A stretch of 64,000 nt of DNA from Homarus americanus (GCF_018991925.1 NW_024756914.1:8522417-8586416); one strand, 5' to 3'. Positions 47,742 through 59,780 are shown, numbered from the stretch's first letter. Notes: generated from the letters alone by a model not told the origin. Translations and numbers: made by a program.

Positions 47742-48025
47742 CTAGAGTCAGTTAGAGTAGAGTTAGTTAGAGTCAGCTAGGGTCAGTAAGAGCTATTCAG
47801 AGTCATTCAGTATCAGCTAGATTCAGGAAGAGTCAATCAGTGAAAGTTAGATAAAAAAAAGAGTCAGCCAGAATCAGTAAGATTTGGAGAGAAAAGGTGA
47901 TTCGTTTAGAGTCGGTTCATTAAGTTAACGAGGATCAAAACATGTCAAGAATCAGGAAAAGTCATTAAAGAATCACAAAGAGTCGGTGAGAGTCAGATAG
48001 AGTCAGTGAGAGTCATTATGAATCA
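47742..48025. repeat. Degenerate 10-11-bp AGAGTCAGT repeat
   Basis: Imperfect repeats of gagtcagtTagagtcag, decaying to the right. They resemble the ACTCG/GAGTC motifs in the Harbinger end and may have expanded from it. Confidence 0.65.
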
Positions 48026-48109
48026 GCGGAGGAAGGGAGGGGAGGGAGACACTTATATGGCCTACTAGCAGAATCGCCGCCCTCCGGGCGGCTCATCCGC
48101 TAGGCAACG

Positions 48110-49280
48110 ATGTTATTTACTTTTACGATGTTATTTACTTAGACTTTAGCAAAGCATTTGACAGAGTACCGCATCAGAGGCTTCTGAGAAAAATTAAGGC
48201 TCATGGTATCGAGGGGAAAGTTTTAAATTGGATAAAATCATGGCTCACCGATAGAACGCAGAGGGTCAGCGTAGATGGTGTTAAATCTGACTGGGGCCGT
48301 GTAACCAGTGGGGTTCCCCAGGGGTCAGTACTAGGCCCACTCTTGTTCATAATCTACATAAACGATCTAGATACTGGGATCAGCAGTGACATAAGCAAGT
48401 TTGCGGATGACACCAAAATAGGGCGGCAGATTAATTCAGGGCAGGATGCAAATGCATTACAGGAGGATCTAAATAAACTGCAGGGGTGGTCTGAAAAATG
48501 GCAAATGAAATTCAACACCAGCAAGTGCAGCGTACTTAATATTGGAAGAACAAATACTGATAATGTATACAGCCTTAACAACATCAACCTAGAGAAGTCG
48601 ACTTGTGAAAGAGACCTAGGGGTACTTGTAAGCCCGGACCTACGGCCTAGAAAACAGTGCGTTAATGTTCGAAATAAGGCAAACAGAGTATTGGGTTTTA
48701 TATCCAGAAGTGTAAGTAACAAGAGTGCAGAGGTCTTATTGCAACTATATCTTGCGCTAGTCAGGCCGCACCTCGATTATGCGGTTCAGTTCTGGTGCCC
48801 CTATTATAGAATGGATATAAATTCACTAGAGTCGGTGCAGCGAAGAATGACAAAAATGATTCCGGGACTTAGAAACCTTCCATATCAGGATAGGTTAAAG
48901 AAACTTAACTTGCATTCCCTAGAAAGACGAAGAGTGCGGGAGATATGATAGAAGTATTTAAGTGGGTGAAAGGAATCAATAAAGGGGATATAGATAAAGT
49001 TCTTATAATATCCGAGCAGGATAGGACTCGGAGCAACGGATTCAAGTTGGATAAGTTTAGGTTTAGGAGGGAGATAGGAAGAAACTGGTTCACAAATAGG
49101 GTGGTGGACGAGTGGAACAAGCTTAGCAACTTTGTAGTAAGTGCGGGAACTCTGGAAAGTTTCAAAAGGAGGCTAGATAGATTCATGGATGATAGAGAGT
49201 GGTAGTAACTCTCGACAGGAGCTGCCATGCACAGGCCAACCGGCCTATTGCAGACTCCTTATTTTCTTATGTTCTTACGA
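48110..49280 (+). mobile_element. Non-LTR retrotransposon (Rex1/CR1-like RT), family 2, best-preserved copy
   Basis: The frame is open from 48127 to 48948: YLDFSKAFDRVPHQRLLRK, VTSGVPQGSVLGPLLFIIYI, KFADDTKIG (catalytic), WQMKFNTSKCSVLNIG, RPHLDYAVQFWCPYYRMDIN and LERRRVREI. There a single G is missing compared with the sister copy at 60.99 kb (gtgcggGAGAT against gtgcggGGAGAT). The frame continues as DMIEVFKWVKGINKGD to DDREW, stop about 49206. The 3' UTR ends in cttatttttcttatgttctta-type sequence. The copy is 5'-truncated at about 48110, so endonuclease and ORF1 are absent. Confidence 0.88.
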
Positions 49281-49918
49281 TCTTATGCAACATAGGACGC
49301 CACCCTCCGGGAGGCTCCACATTGTCTCACTGTTCAGCCCCCAAAACTTCTTCCATCAATAGTTCATTAACAGTGTATGTAAGTTCCACCATGTTTTTCA
49401 CTACAACGGTACAGCAAAGTACATTTTTATAGCATTAAACTGTTATTATTTTATGGTCTAATCATCACTACATATAACACCACCATCATCACTACATATA
49501 ACATCATCCATCATCACTACATATAACACCATCCATCATCACCATATAACACCACCATCATCACTACATATAACCATCCATCATCACTCACTCACACATA
49601 TAACACCATCCACCATCACTACATATAACACCATCCATCATCACTACATATAACACCATCCATCATCACTACATATAACACCATCCACCATCACTACATA
49701 TAACACCATCCATCATCACTTCATATAACACCATCCACCATCACTACATATAACACCATCCATCATCACTACATATAACACCATCCATCATCACTACAGA
49801 TCGGTAAAGTAGTTTCCGAGATTCTCGTGCGGACACACACACACAAACACACACACACACACAGACACACACAGACATACTTCTTTGTTTTATATAGATA
49901 GATAGATTGACCTGGTCG
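49281..49918. repeat. Hairpin, 25-bp minisatellite and microsatellites
   Basis: A GC-rich hairpin, gccaccctccgggaggc, lies at about 49294; a similar one, gccgccctccgggcggc, is at about 48078 beyond the other end of the LINE. 49463-49797 is a 25-bp tandem repeat, catcatcactacatataaca plus ccatc. (CA)n at 49831-49870 and (TAGA)n at 49895-49907 follow. Confidence 0.8.
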
Positions 49919-49926
49919 CCCTCCAC

Positions 49927-51692
49927 CATGGAGGTATAATAGGGTGGAGGCATCTGCTCAGAAAAGTGAGGTCACTCTGAGCTGCTGGCGGCCATATTGT
50001 GGTTGGCAAAAGAGGGTAGGTCGCTGCCGTGTCCCACCAGCTCATAGGTACACATGTTTCTTTTTGTGTGTATAACATATAAAAATGCCAGTATCGTGTG
50101 CTGCTTATGGGTGTACTGCTAGGTTCGACAAGACCTTAGATCCTCATCTTACATTTCATCGGTAAGTAATTTCTTCAATGATAAAGAACTAAGCATAAAG
50201 TGAGAAAAAATGGCGATCATGTGGCCAGCGTGTGTGACCAGTTACAGTGCATACATCTCCCTCAACCCTTCTCGTTTTAAGGGCTACTTTAAGTATACAG
50301 TAGACAATCTGTGCGTGCACTGCATATAAGTGAGATATAAATCATGTGACAAGAGGGATTATATTAAACTGTTCATTGATAAATTAGGAGTGTTGTTCAC
50401 TGATAGAGATGTCAGTTTTGATTGAAAAAAATATGTTTATATTTCTTAGATTTTAATTTCTTTGAGCTTTAAAAACCACCTGCTTCATAGCACATCAGCC
50501 ATATAGCATTAGTATTAATACATACAGTGGAAATTGATATTGTGTCTTAACATGAAAAATTAAGCTTATGCATATCGCCAGTCATGTGCGGTATGTCGCA
50601 GTAAAGATCATTGTGTCTCAGGATACTATAATTTTTTCTTAATAGCTTTCATTCTAGAAGTAGTTTTCTCTCTTAATTTACAGTTTTCCTAAAGATGAGG
50701 CCTTAAGACAGGAATGGGTTCGGGCAACAAGACGTGAAAATTTGTTGCATCTAAGCATACACGTCTGTGGTCAATGCACTTCAGAGACGAGGACATAGAC
50801 GTATTGTCTGAGTTATCTTTAGCTGATAAGGAAGAGCATGGTTATACTTATGTTCCTAGCAGTTTCCATATGTCCCAATGTTCCAACAAAATTGTTGCAT
50901 ATATAGCTGGCTTCGTTGTGCTTCGGTTAAAGAAATCTCTACACTGTGAAGCTTGTGTTGATGTCTTAACAAGCACTAATGTTGGCCAGATGCATTCTCT
51001 GATTATGTTGAAATCTAAAGGGAGCCAAATGTATCCTTCAGATGATGTTATGGATATCTGTGTTAATTGTGAAAAAGTTTAGAGTAACCATGTCAGGCAG
51101 ACAAAATACAGATCTAACTTTAGGAAGAGTAGATTTTCACAGACTTGTTCATTCAGTGTTATCAAGTTACACTAACTGAGAAGTATTTCCTAAACTATCT
51201 CACCACGTGTTTGATGCAGAACCTATGGAAAATCACATACATTTATTGATTAAAGCAATTGCCGAAAGTTATTTGCAAGGGAGATATGCATGTGCTGCAA
51301 AACAGTGCACTACTAAGTTACAAACTCGGGTTAAGGTAAAGAGTCGTCAGATATACACAAAGCTAATTCATGTTAGTGGCCAGTAGGATTATGTACTATA
51401 CACATAGACATCGTATTTACACACGTTTATTGTATTATTTGTATATATTTTTGTGAATAATAAAGGTTAATGAATTTCCTCACTTGTTTACATATTAGCA
51501 AATGTATTTATTGAATGAACAGTAGGACAATAATTCCTGTAGACCAGCAGTACGCACGTCGTTGACTGGTAAGGTGTGGAGGGGGCAGCGGGCTCTTGCC
51601 AACCACAGTATAGCGGCAACGCGGCTGGCTGGCTTCACTCCCGACAGCGCTGTACACCCCTCACGTCGCCTCCACCCTATCATACCTCCATG
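49927..51692 (+). mobile_element. P-element-like transposon with TIRs and 8-bp TSD
   Basis: 25-bp terminal inverted repeats (49927-49951 and 51668-51692) begin CATGGAGGTAT and contain AGGGTGGAGGC, with one mismatch. The similarity extends inward about another 85 bp, including tgtggttggcaa on both sides. An exact 8-bp direct repeat CCCTCCAC flanks it (49919-49926 and 51693-51700). The 8-bp duplication and CATG terminus match the known P element pattern. It encodes the two ends of a THAP/P-type transposase but not the middle, so it is non-autonomous. Total length is 1,766 bp. Confidence 0.9.
50085..51386 (+). pseudogene. THAP-domain P-type transposase, internally deleted
   Basis: Exon A (50085-50161) starts MPVSCAAYGCTARFDKTLD and ends FHR, split by a GTAAGT donor. 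The acceptor ttaatttacag at 50683 restores the codon and the THAP line continues FPKDEALRQEWVRATRREN. A one-base deletion then shifts to SKHTRLWSMHFRDEDID; the THAP zinc ligand Cys before SMHF is Trp here. Later blocks are NKIVAYIAGFVVLRLKKSLH and, after stops, LLIKAIAESYLQGRYACAA to KLIHVSGQ stop (51384-51386). These match the C-terminal part of P/THAP9 transposases. The RNase H-like catalytic and GTP-binding regions are gone. Confidence 0.82.
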
Positions 51693-51700
51693 CCCTCCAC

Positions 51701-52098
51701 CCACACTCCATCCACTCTCTACTGTACATGCTCCACCTCCTCAAACCCACCCCCCCTCCCTCTGCCAACCCACCTTTCACCCACCCTCAACACTCTCAAC
51801 CCCTCTTCCTCCCACCTTTACCAGCTCAACCCACCTTCTAACCACCCTCCACCCCTCAACCCACCCTCCATCACCCTCAACCCACCCTCCATCACCTCTC
51901 ACCCTCAACCCACCTCCATCACCCTCAACCCACCCCCCTCCATCCCTCAACCCCATCCATCCCTCAACCCACCCTCCACTCTTCAACCCACCCTTCACCC
52001 CTCAACCCACCCTCCACTCTTCAATCCATCCTACATCACCCTCAGCCCACCTTCATCCCACCCTCCACCCACCAACCCACCTTCAATCCACCCTCCAC
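51701..52098. repeat. C-rich CAACCCACCCTCCA minisatellite
   Basis: Degenerate tandem repeat of ccctcaacccaccctccatc. The P-element target duplication (ccctccac) is a piece of this array, so the transposon landed at or in it. Confidence 0.92.
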
Positions 52099-52169
52099 CA
52101 CAGTTCACTAATGCGTGAAAATGTTTATAATGAAGAAATTAAACGGTAATTGGATTGTGTGCGGCAGTC

Positions 52170-52572
52170 AGTGGTGTACTGTACGTGGGAGGGCCCCTGG
52201 TAGTGGAAGGTGTACGTGGGAGGGCCCCTGGTAGTGGGTGGTGTACGTGGGAGGGCCCCTAGTGGTGGTGTGCGTCAGGCCCTGTGTGGTGGTGTACGTG
52301 GAGGGCCCCTGGTGGTGTGTGCGTGGGAAGGCCCCTGGTAGTGGGTGGTGTGCGTGGGGGCCCTGGTAGTGGGTGGTGTACGTGGGAGGGCCCCTGGTAG
52401 TGGGTGGTGTACGTGGGAGGGCCCCTGGTAGTGAGTGGTGTTGTGGGTGGTGTGTACGTGGAAGGGCCCCTGGTAGTGAGTGGTGTACGTGGGAGGGCCC
52501 CTGGTAGTGGATGGTGTATGTGGGAGGGCCCCTGGTAGTGAGTGGTGTACGTGGGAGGGCCCCTGGTAGTGA
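52170..52572. repeat. 31-bp minisatellite (gtacgtgggagggcccctgg...)
   Basis: The unit is gtacgtgggagggcccctgg plus tagtgggtggt. About 13 units with indels. Minus frames through it are spurious. Confidence 0.94.
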
Positions 52573-52799
52573 GTGGTCTACAATCAAAGTCAAAAGGAGG
52601 GTGAAAGAAGATTAGAGGTGGGGGAAGGAAGTTATAGTTCGGAAATTGAAGAAATTTAGGAGGAGGTAAGAGAGGGCAGACTGACCGCCTAGCTAAGCTA
52701 ATAGTGTGTTTGGGTTGTGTCATGGGTTAGTTATTGTCTGTCGGTACAGGCACTAGACATCCTACCCTGTCCCATATATGGGTGTTTTTAGGGCCTTAT

Positions 52800-53330
52800 T
52801 TCATATTCCACCGACCCTACTGGCGGATGCTGGTCTAGGGAGGTTGTCTATTGCCTGGCCGTGTAGATCGGGGGTGGTAATGGACCTTTTGAGATTTGAT
52901 AACTTTTTGGGAACCATGTATGGTTATTGTCGTTATCTGGTGGGAGTCTTTGAAGGAGTTCTTGCTCTGATCGTTCTATCTTTTGCCAGATTCTGCTGGC
53001 CAGGGTGTGCAGCTGCTGGTTGATGGGTTTTATTCTCAGGTCTCTATGTATCTCGGCTATGGTTCTGGTGAACGGGTATCTTTCACATGTGACGAATCTT
53101 AGGGCTTCATTTTGGACCATCTGTAATTTTAATATTAAAGTGGTGCTCATAGTATGACCTGCCTTACGGGGACTTCCACAGACTCCTATCATACCACCAC
53201 CCAACCTACATCATTGGAGACACGAACGCCAGACATCCTCTACTAGATGGTAAGAGGACAACTAACAATGTTGGAAGAGGCCTCGCTGGCTTCATAAGAC
53301 TCTCTAATGAGCTGGGCTAGACCTCCCTCC
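52800..53330. mobile_element. LINE fragment with inverted 5' part (jockey-like)
   Basis: The minus strand 53150-52848 encodes a reverse transcriptase C-terminus (LKLQMVQNEALRFVT, EIHRDLRIKPINQQLHTLAS). Immediately right, the + strand 53190-53320 encodes an AP-endonuclease piece: PTYIIGDTNARHPLLDG, then NNVGRGLAGFIRLSNELG. Both belong to one LINE ORF2 in reality but lie in opposite orientation, meeting near 53160. This is the product expected of twin priming, though two independent insertions cannot be excluded. Confidence 0.68.
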
Positions 53331-53489
53331 CTCTAAACACACCTCCAACTCTACTTCCTCATCATGTGTGTTGTGGTCCTGCTTCTCCTGCTCGCCTCTC
53401 TAAGCTCCTCACTTAAGGATGGAGGAGGAAGTAGGATTGCGCGATGGTTAATGGAAGGATTTTAGGATTGTGGATTGATGAAGGAGGTG
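53331..53489. other. No gene seen
   Basis: Short unique sequence before the next array. Confidence 0.4.
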
Positions 53490-53660
53490 TAGCTTGAGGA
53501 AGGATGATGGGGGAGTGTGTGAGGGAGTTAGTGGTGGGGGAGTGTGTGAGGGAGTTAGTGGTGGGGGAGTGTGTGGGGGAGTGTGTGAGGGAGTTAGTGG
53601 TGGGGGAATTAGTGGTGGGGGAGTGTGTGAGGGAGTTAGTGGTGGGGGAGTGTATGAGGG
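53490..53660. repeat. 27-bp minisatellite (gggagttagtggtgggggag...)
   Basis: About six units of gggagttagtggtgggggag plus tgtgtga. A single dispersed unit occurs at about 55314-55346. Confidence 0.92.
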
Positions 53661-56295
53661 AGTATATTAGCGCCTGTTTAACAGATAGTAATACTTATAT
53701 AAATGTGGGTTACAAACATTAGGTTTATATAATTATATCACCCTGGTAACTTTGGTAGATTAGTCTCCTCCCCCGACTCTAGGACAACAATGACTGTAGA
53801 CCACAAGGGATCTAGTCGTTGTTCATCCCGTAATTCCGAGAGAGTGAACGAAGTTACAGGCATCACTGGTGCTATGCTTCTGGACATGCCTCGGTGACCA
53901 CATTTGCTCGTTCCATTGAGTAAATGAACACGCGGGTGAATTCTTGAATGGTTAGATACCAGCGTGCTAGTCTGCTTGAAAGTTTTTATTGTTGTTATTA
54001 TAAGTGATTTTATACATCTGATCGTTTAATACGTCGCAGCACTGTACAACGCATCACTACACCTTGAACTCTGTCTTCAAGACGTTCTCAAGGCTGTTTC
54101 AGCTACTAAGCATAACAGTCTCAGCAAGCTTTCTCTCCCAACGTGCGGAAACACCCCATCCTCAGGCCCCCCCAGGGTGAGCCTACTCAGTCTTCAGTTG
54201 TTTTGATTGGTCGACGTCTGGCTCAGCGCTCTCAGACACCGGGCTCAACACTCCTGGTGGATAATAGAAACTTGTACATCTAACTGGGACGTTACAATTG
54301 TCTAATTAAATTTACCACCTCTCAGAAAGGTAAATATCAGGTGCAACAAAAAAAAATGGAGAATGTTAAACTTTAGTCCAAAATCGTCAGTTTTTTTTTT
54401 TTATAAAACATTGGTTTTTGTTCATAGATTTGTAAAACTTTGCTGCCACCTTTGTTGCAGTTTCCAGTTACCTGTGGTAGCACTAATTAGAGGTGAATTG
54501 GAAGCAACATTCATAAATGTTTAATGGTTAAGTTATCAAACCCAAAATAAACTATTGCACAATAACTGGGATATCACCGTAATTAACGCTATGAGCTGTG
54601 AGCGTTAATAATGGACGAAACTTGAGTATATGTTGCTTCTTAGAGCACACGTGTGAGTGGCTCAGAGACGGGAGTTGAACTGGCGATAGCTGGCTACTTA
54701 ATTAATGACTCTGCGGTCAAGGTGTGAGGGAACAGTATAAATACACTGTCACATGTCCACTTGGTGACTACTCACGGTTCATAGGAAAGTTACCGTTGAC
54801 GATGTAATTATAGAAACCTAATGTATGTGTTACCGCCACAGTAGGATAAACTAGAAGAGAGAGAGAAAGAGAGGGATAGAGAGAGAGAAAGGGAGACAGG
54901 AGAGATACAGAGTGTTGACAACGAGCTTTGCTGAGGTGTTAAATGTGAAACAGATGGCTCTCGCCTCGGGCTGACTCTCTCCCTGTGGGGTTCAGAAGAG
55001 AGTCTCTAGCCGTCCAGTGAGCTAACAAGTCAGGGAGCTAATAAGTCCTACATTAGACCAGAAACACTAAGTCTTATATGGTTTAACACCCCACTACTCA
55101 AATATATCATATGTAGTTGTTAATAGTGAAGGAACGTACGAATTAATTAATTATCTCGTACGTAACACATGTAATTTGTACTCTGCAGGTTTTGACCGAA
55201 TAAAGAACAATCGAGTCCTACGTACAAGGGTCTCACAGTCGCTCATTGGACGGTTACAGTCTGTAACCGACATTTATATAAGTATTACTGTCTGTTAGAC
55301 AGGGGCTAATACAGGAGTTAGCGGTGGGGGAGTGTGTGAGGGAGTTTAGGGGCCGTAGACTTAGAATACTCTGGCACTGACGGCCTTGCAGGAACACTGT
55401 TGTCTATACTTGCGGTATGGCGGGAACTGAATTTTCACACAATTTTACTCTAAACACATGGCATTATTAAACGACCACCATCACCAGCACCACCATCAAC
55501 ACCACGCAATACAGTCCAGTGCTGGGTCACCTCACTCACCTGTCCCAGTACTACCCGAATCTCAAGTGTCACCAGACCATGGGTATGTTGGTGTCTTGTT
55601 TTAGTATGTCACTTGTTTACCTGTGTGAGTGTTTAACTATAACCACACATATATAAGACTTAGTTCCCAGTTATATAAGACATGTTCCGGGTCCTGAAGG
55701 TGGAATAAAACAACATCTAAACATATTATAATTACCGTGAGATTTCACCTTAACTACTTTCCCTCAATACCAAAGCATTAAGGTATAGAATGTTGTTCTA
55801 AGCATCTTACTGTGATTGTTTTGGTATTTTATATAATATTGTATTTTAAGTTATGTCAACAAGTAATTTGTAATCTTAAATCTTAAGTTACGAGGAATAT
55901 TTATCTTACAAAATTTTGTGATTCTTGTTGTTTATTTAAAGGTTCTTGGGTCATAATATCTAAACAGTATTTATTTATGAATGGGTTTTTCTCCGTATTC
56001 TTCTGTTAAGTGACTCTACGGTGACTCATCATCTCCACAACCTCCCCCTCAGCCATTAGCTCTACAAAGGTCAAACTAATTCTATAACTCTTCCAGTGGT
56101 GTCAGAGGTTAGTACAGTACAGTGTTCCCCGCCACACTCATCTTCCTCACTCTCCTGGGAACACTCTGGAGACAACACCTAAGTCTCTAGTTGTGTTTTT
56201 CAGAGGAAACATAAAATTCAGAACGGTGAACAATATATTAGTGTGCCTGCTGTGTGTGTTGCAAGATGATAACACGTTCATTGCTTATGTTGCAG
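53661..56295. other. Rest of intron 4; no gene recognised
   Basis: Mostly unique AT-rich DNA with A- and T-runs near 54345 and 54390, a (GA)-rich patch at 54855-54900 and the lone 27-bp unit at 55314. No transposon protein was recognised. Confidence 0.5.
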
Positions 56296-56512
56296 GACGA
56301 GGGGACGTTCCAGATGAAGGGCGGAGGGCGTGACGCTCTACGCCGTCTGGGCAGCAGTCACGCCCGCGAGCTGGGGTGGAGGGACATGTGGGCGCTGGTG
56401 AGTGCTAAGGGTGGGCGGGTGTTCGCTGAGCACCTCTCTCGCAGCCCTGACTTCAACACCTGGGGTGTCCCCGTCATGCTCCGTGCAGAGGTGCCCCTGG
56501 TGCCCCTCGAGG
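56296..56512 (+). CDS. POMGNT1: POMGNT1 coding exon 5: end of ILEI domain
   Basis: 217 nt, residues 190-261 plus one base of codon 262. Begins DEGTFQMKGGGRDALRRLGS directly after exon 4's AIK, then ELGWRDMWALVSAKGGRVF and HLSRSPDFNTWGVPVML, ending AEVPLVPLE. The 'DEGTF..K....A...LGS', 'GWRD.WA.V..KGG.V' and 'W..PV.L' lines are POMGNT1 ILEI landmarks. The acceptor is atgttgcag|GAC, and the donor G|GTGAGT gives phase 1. The exon is GC-rich against AT-rich surroundings. The next exon should begin the linker to the GT13 catalytic domain, but none is found before 64000. Confidence 0.95.
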
Positions 56513-57480
<968 letters not shown>

Positions 57481-57482
<2 letters not shown>

Positions 57483-58067
57483 TTAGCCCAATAAAGCACG
57501 CGGACTTCTACAGGATTCGAACCCACGCCACGACTGTGACCGGGGAACGCTACCTCTAGACCACCAGGATACTAAAAGCAGTCCTAGACTCTGTTATATT
57601 TCACACAAAGCCTGTTCAACGAGTTTATGGCGCCGTGAACCTCTAATGGGGACTACCCGTATCACTTAGGTGGTCAGAGTAACGTTTTACCAAATCTGGC
57701 TTCGAAACACGAGGATCCATATATATTTCATTAGCCCAATAAAGCACGCGGACTTCTACATATACTCAACACCTCACCCCGCCAGGATTCGAACCCATGG
57801 CCCTTGACTGTGACCGGGGAACGCTACCTCTAACTAATGAAATATATATGGATCCTCGTGTTTCGAAGCCGGATTTGATAAAACGTTACTCTGACCACTT
57901 AAGTGATACGGGTAGTCCCCATTAGAGGTTCAGGGCGCCATAAGCTCGTTGAACAGGCTTTGTGTGAAATATAAGAGTCTAGGACTGCTTTTAGTATCCT
58001 GGTGGTCTAGAGGTAGCGTTCCCCAGTCACAGTCGTGGGCCGTGGGTTCGAATCCTGGCGGGGTGTG

Positions 58068-58131
<64 letters not shown>

Positions 58132-58135
58132 AATC
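57481..58135. repeat. Long palindrome with tRNA-like ends (unit 2)
   Basis: Left arm 57511-57735 and right arm 57833-58070 are reverse complements over more than 220 bp, around a centre of about 97 bp that repeats part of the arm again. The right arm ends in a tRNA-like head: A-box-like TGGTCTAGAGG at about 58004 and B-box GGGTTCGAATCC at about 58046. (TA)n follows to about 58128. A SINE pair fused head to head is inferred. Confidence 0.85.
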
Positions 58136-58199
58136 ACTGTAGGTGCGCGTGATCTAGGTATATGCTGATAACCACAAGGAAAGAAGAAAACAGCATATA

Positions 58200-58397
58200 T
58201 ATATATATTGATAAAATCACACAGGGTAAAGGGAAACAGTGGAGCACCTGAGCTTTCGTCTTTATTCAAGACATCTTCAGAGGCAACTGGTTTACATGGA
58301 CAGAGAGAGGTTTAAATATACAGGGTGACCTTATTAAACATGAGGTCAGGTCATAATCATGACATCCACTAACCCGCACACCAACACACACGTAGAG
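58200..58397 (-). mobile_element. Probable 3' region of the Penelope-like element
   Basis: On the minus strand, ctgaagatgtcttgaataaa followed by gacgaaagctcaggtgctcc is the kind of terminal sequence known from Penelope-like elements. It is separated from the Penelope coding part (58758-59780, same strand) only by a LINE insertion. Confidence 0.55.
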
Positions 58398-58757
58398 GAG
58401 TTTAACATAAAAACATAAGAAAATAAGGAGTCTGTAATAGGCCGGTTGGCCTGTGCATGGCAGCTCCTGTCGAGAGTTACTACCACTCTCTATCATCCAT
58501 GAATCTATCCAGCCTCCTTTTGAAACTTTCCAGCGTTCCAGCACTTACTACAAAGTTGTTAAGCTTGTTCCACTCGTCCACCACCCTATTTGTGAACCAG
58601 TTTCTTCCTATCTCCCTCCTAAACCTAAACTTATCCAACTTAAATCCGTTGCTCCGAGTCCTATCCTGCTCGTATATTATAAGAACTTTATCTATATCCC
58701 CTTTATTGATTCCTTTCACCCACTTAAATACTTCTATCTTATCTCCCCGCACTCAGT
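58398..58757 (-). mobile_element. LINE family 2, 5'-truncated 3' end
   Basis: Minus-strand frame 58752-58480 encodes RGDKIEVFKWVKGINKGD to FMDDREW stop. This is the C-terminus of the same LINE as at 48.1-49.3 kb, with the same 3' UTR reaching cataagaaaataagg. It interrupts the Penelope-like element. Confidence 0.85.
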
Positions 58758-59780
58758 CAGGTAAAAAATAAGGGACCCACTAAATATCTATCCTACATCT
58801 AGCTCCAAGGTTTTCAAAGCATTTTTAACCTTGGGCCACTGACAAATAAATTTATGTAACATATAATCAGTTTTGTACTGACCATCACTATGGTTTATTG
58901 AATTTAATTCCCTAATCAAACTAGCTTCAACCAGAAGTCTTTCTGTAACACATGGTGTCACACTTCTAGGCTTCTAGGCTTTTTTCCCAATCAATGGGGT
59001 GATTATTATTCCTAACATGAATGAACAGGGCACTGCTTTCAGATGCTATTCTGATATTGTACTTATGCTGTTTGATTCTGAGTTGCAATGCTTTCCCAGT
59101 CTGTCCTACATAATTTCCCTTACATTTGCTACATGGAATACAATAAACACTTCCATTTACATTCAAAGTTGAGCTGTTCTTGATTAATATATTGGTATTG
59201 GTTGAGTCATACTTAAAACGACATTAATACTTAATAGTTTAAGGGACTGAACTAACGGGACAAATTCATTGCGATAAGGCAGAGTCAAAATATTCTTAAG
59301 TGTAGGAATTTGCCTGGTTTGAGTAGAATGAAAGGATTTTTTTAGCACTTTTAAAACAATGATCAACACTGAAGGGTACCCAAGTTTTTGTGCAATGGAA
59401 AGAATGTGTTTCAATTCTTCATCAATAAATTCAGAGTCACAAATATGCAAACATCTCAAAAACATAGCAGAAAAAACTGACATTTTGGTAGACTTCAGGT
59501 GACTCGATAAAAAATGTATGAAACTGTCTACCTGTGTAAGCTTTCTGTACACCTTAAATTTATAGTTATGGTTATTTCTAATGATAAGCATATCAAGGAA
59601 TGGAAGGGATCCATTTATTTCTCTTTCAAATTTGAATGTAAACCTTGGGACAAGATCATTAAGCTTGTCTAAAATTCCAGTGGGTCACTGTTTCTAGGCC
59701 AAAGACAAAGAACATCATCTACATATCTATACCATCTAGCCTTAAAAAACTCCATATAAATACAGAGGTGGAACTGATAT
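58758..59780 (-). mobile_element. Penelope-like element: RT end and GIY-YIG endonuclease
   Basis: Minus-strand blocks in order: KARWYRYVDDVLCLWP (catalytic YVDD, about 59745-59700), GSLPFLDMLIIRNNHNYKF (about 59610), a linker frame 59591-59184, then VYCIPCSKCKGNYVGQTGKA with LQLRIKQHKYNIR (59166-58966). The last is the Cys-containing GIY-YIG nuclease typical of Penelope-like elements. After one frameshift the C-terminus reads TERLLVEASLIRELNSINHS. The first two-thirds of the reverse transcriptase is missing, replaced at 59780 by a LINE. Broken frames make it inactive. Confidence 0.85.

Larger units (their letters stand above)
43237..56295 (+). other. POMGNT1 intron 4 (about 13 kb)
   Basis: Donor GTCAGT at 43237 and acceptor ttgcttatgttgcag at 56295. 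It holds the deleted LINE, the Harbinger and P-element-like elements, and several minisatellites listed here. Confidence 0.88.

Noticed and set aside
49927..51386. A domesticated host THAP gene
   Set aside because: TIRs, 8-bp TSD, frameshift, lost zinc-binding Cys and internal deletion all point to a transposon relic.
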